In this document: in pieces, positions 5,549 to 5,778 of the stretch
How the letters are laid out: every line of letters starts with the position of its first letter
How positions within the stretch are numbered: position 1 is the first letter of the stretch
NCBI GenBank assembly: GCA_019247255.1
Contig: JAFAPJ010000493.1
Span: 1-5,778 of the forward strand
DNA from: Methylobacteriaceae bacterium
GTDB taxonomy: Bacteria; Pseudomonadota; Alphaproteobacteria; Rhizobiales; Beijerinckiaceae
Length of the DNA: 5,778 bases
Direction: 5' to 3'
The notes under the pieces: model-generated
Told to the model about the DNA's origin: nothing
The model's input: the letters and a program-made list of their open reading frames with translations, nothing else
Databases searched by the model: none
Made by a program: the position numbers and the translations under genes

Positions 5549-5778
5549 ATGAACGATACCATCGCCCTGCTCGGCACCCGCCGCTCCGTCGCGCCCCATC
5601 TCCTGTCCGGCCCGGGTCCTGGCCCCGACGAGCTCGAGCGCATCCTCGCGATCGCGTCGCGCGTGCCCGATCACGGCAAGCTCGCGCCCTGGCGCTTCCT
5701 GGTGATCGGGCCTGAAGCCGGGCGTCGCATCGGCCGAGAAATCGCCGACATCATGGCGGCCGACGACCCGTCGACCCC
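5549..5778 (+). CDS. Nitroreductase family protein, YdjA-like (partial, C-terminus off the right edge)
   Basis: The first 76 codons of a nitroreductase-fold flavoprotein are visible; the rest lies beyond the window. The start MNDTIALLGTRRSV carries the RRS motif (11-13), which in the family contacts the FMN phosphate. The segment ASRVPDHGKLAPWRFLVI (36-53) matches the PDH...PW.F.VI signature of the YdjA branch of small NAD(P)H-dependent nitroreductases. These are soluble FMN homodimers that reduce nitro compounds, quinones or related substrates; the natural substrate of this branch is poorly known. The start is set by the AAGGTGAG just upstream. It is transcribed divergently from the YfhO-family gene across about 250 bp, so it probably has its own promoter. 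I found no convincing -35/-10 pair there. Confidence 0.9.
   Translation, partial: MNDTIALLGTRRSVAPHLLSGPGPGPDELERILAIASRVPDHGKLAPWRFLVIGPEAGRRIGREIADIMAADDPST

Noticed and set aside
5362..5643. A 93-codon minus-strand frame overlapping the nitroreductase start
   Set aside because: It is antisense to the well-supported nitroreductase N-terminus and has no recognisable motif.

Overview
The window is very GC-rich, and every frame with recognisable protein motifs uses G or C in most third codon positions. The genes look alphaproteobacterial, most likely Hyphomicrobiales (Rhizobiales; for example the Methylobacterium/Microvirga/Salinarimonas side). The best clues are an RssA-type patatin beside a stand-alone hisI, and an unusual NifU/IscU-like scaffold of a type I associate with that order. 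This placement rests on gene content and protein style only. There is no rRNA, tRNA, CRISPR array or mobile element. The window looks like ordinary chromosome, with two partial genes at its edges.

Left block (1-1904). On the minus strand lie the N-terminal part of an RssA-like patatin phospholipase, cut by the left edge, and upstream of it the monofunctional histidine enzyme hisI. A gap of about 50 bp separates hisI from a plus-strand pair: an IscU/NifU-like iron-sulfur scaffold, then yidD, the membrane-insertion efficiency factor. These two overlap by 8 nt and are probably translationally coupled.

Central block (1920-5295, minus strand). A large polytopic YfhO-family (GT-C-like) membrane protein is followed after one nucleotide by a secreted protein of unknown function. 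The secreted protein has a signal peptide and three tandem beta-rich repeats of about 82 residues. The spacing implies co-translation, so a membrane glycosyltransferase-like protein and a periplasmic partner is the most interesting hypothesis here. yidD and the secreted-protein gene converge on a 15-bp gap. A short inverted repeat there has one stop codon in each arm and may act as a bidirectional terminator.

Right block (5296-5778). An intergenic region of about 250 bp holds a perfect 14-bp palindrome and a possible 21-codon leader ORF just upstream of the YfhO gene. It is followed on the plus strand by the start of a YdjA-type nitroreductase, cut by the right edge.

Nothing here is a clearly new system. 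The points most worth following up are the YfhO/secreted-repeat operon, the scaffold with non-canonical cluster ligands, and the start-site and leader questions upstream of the patatin and YfhO genes.
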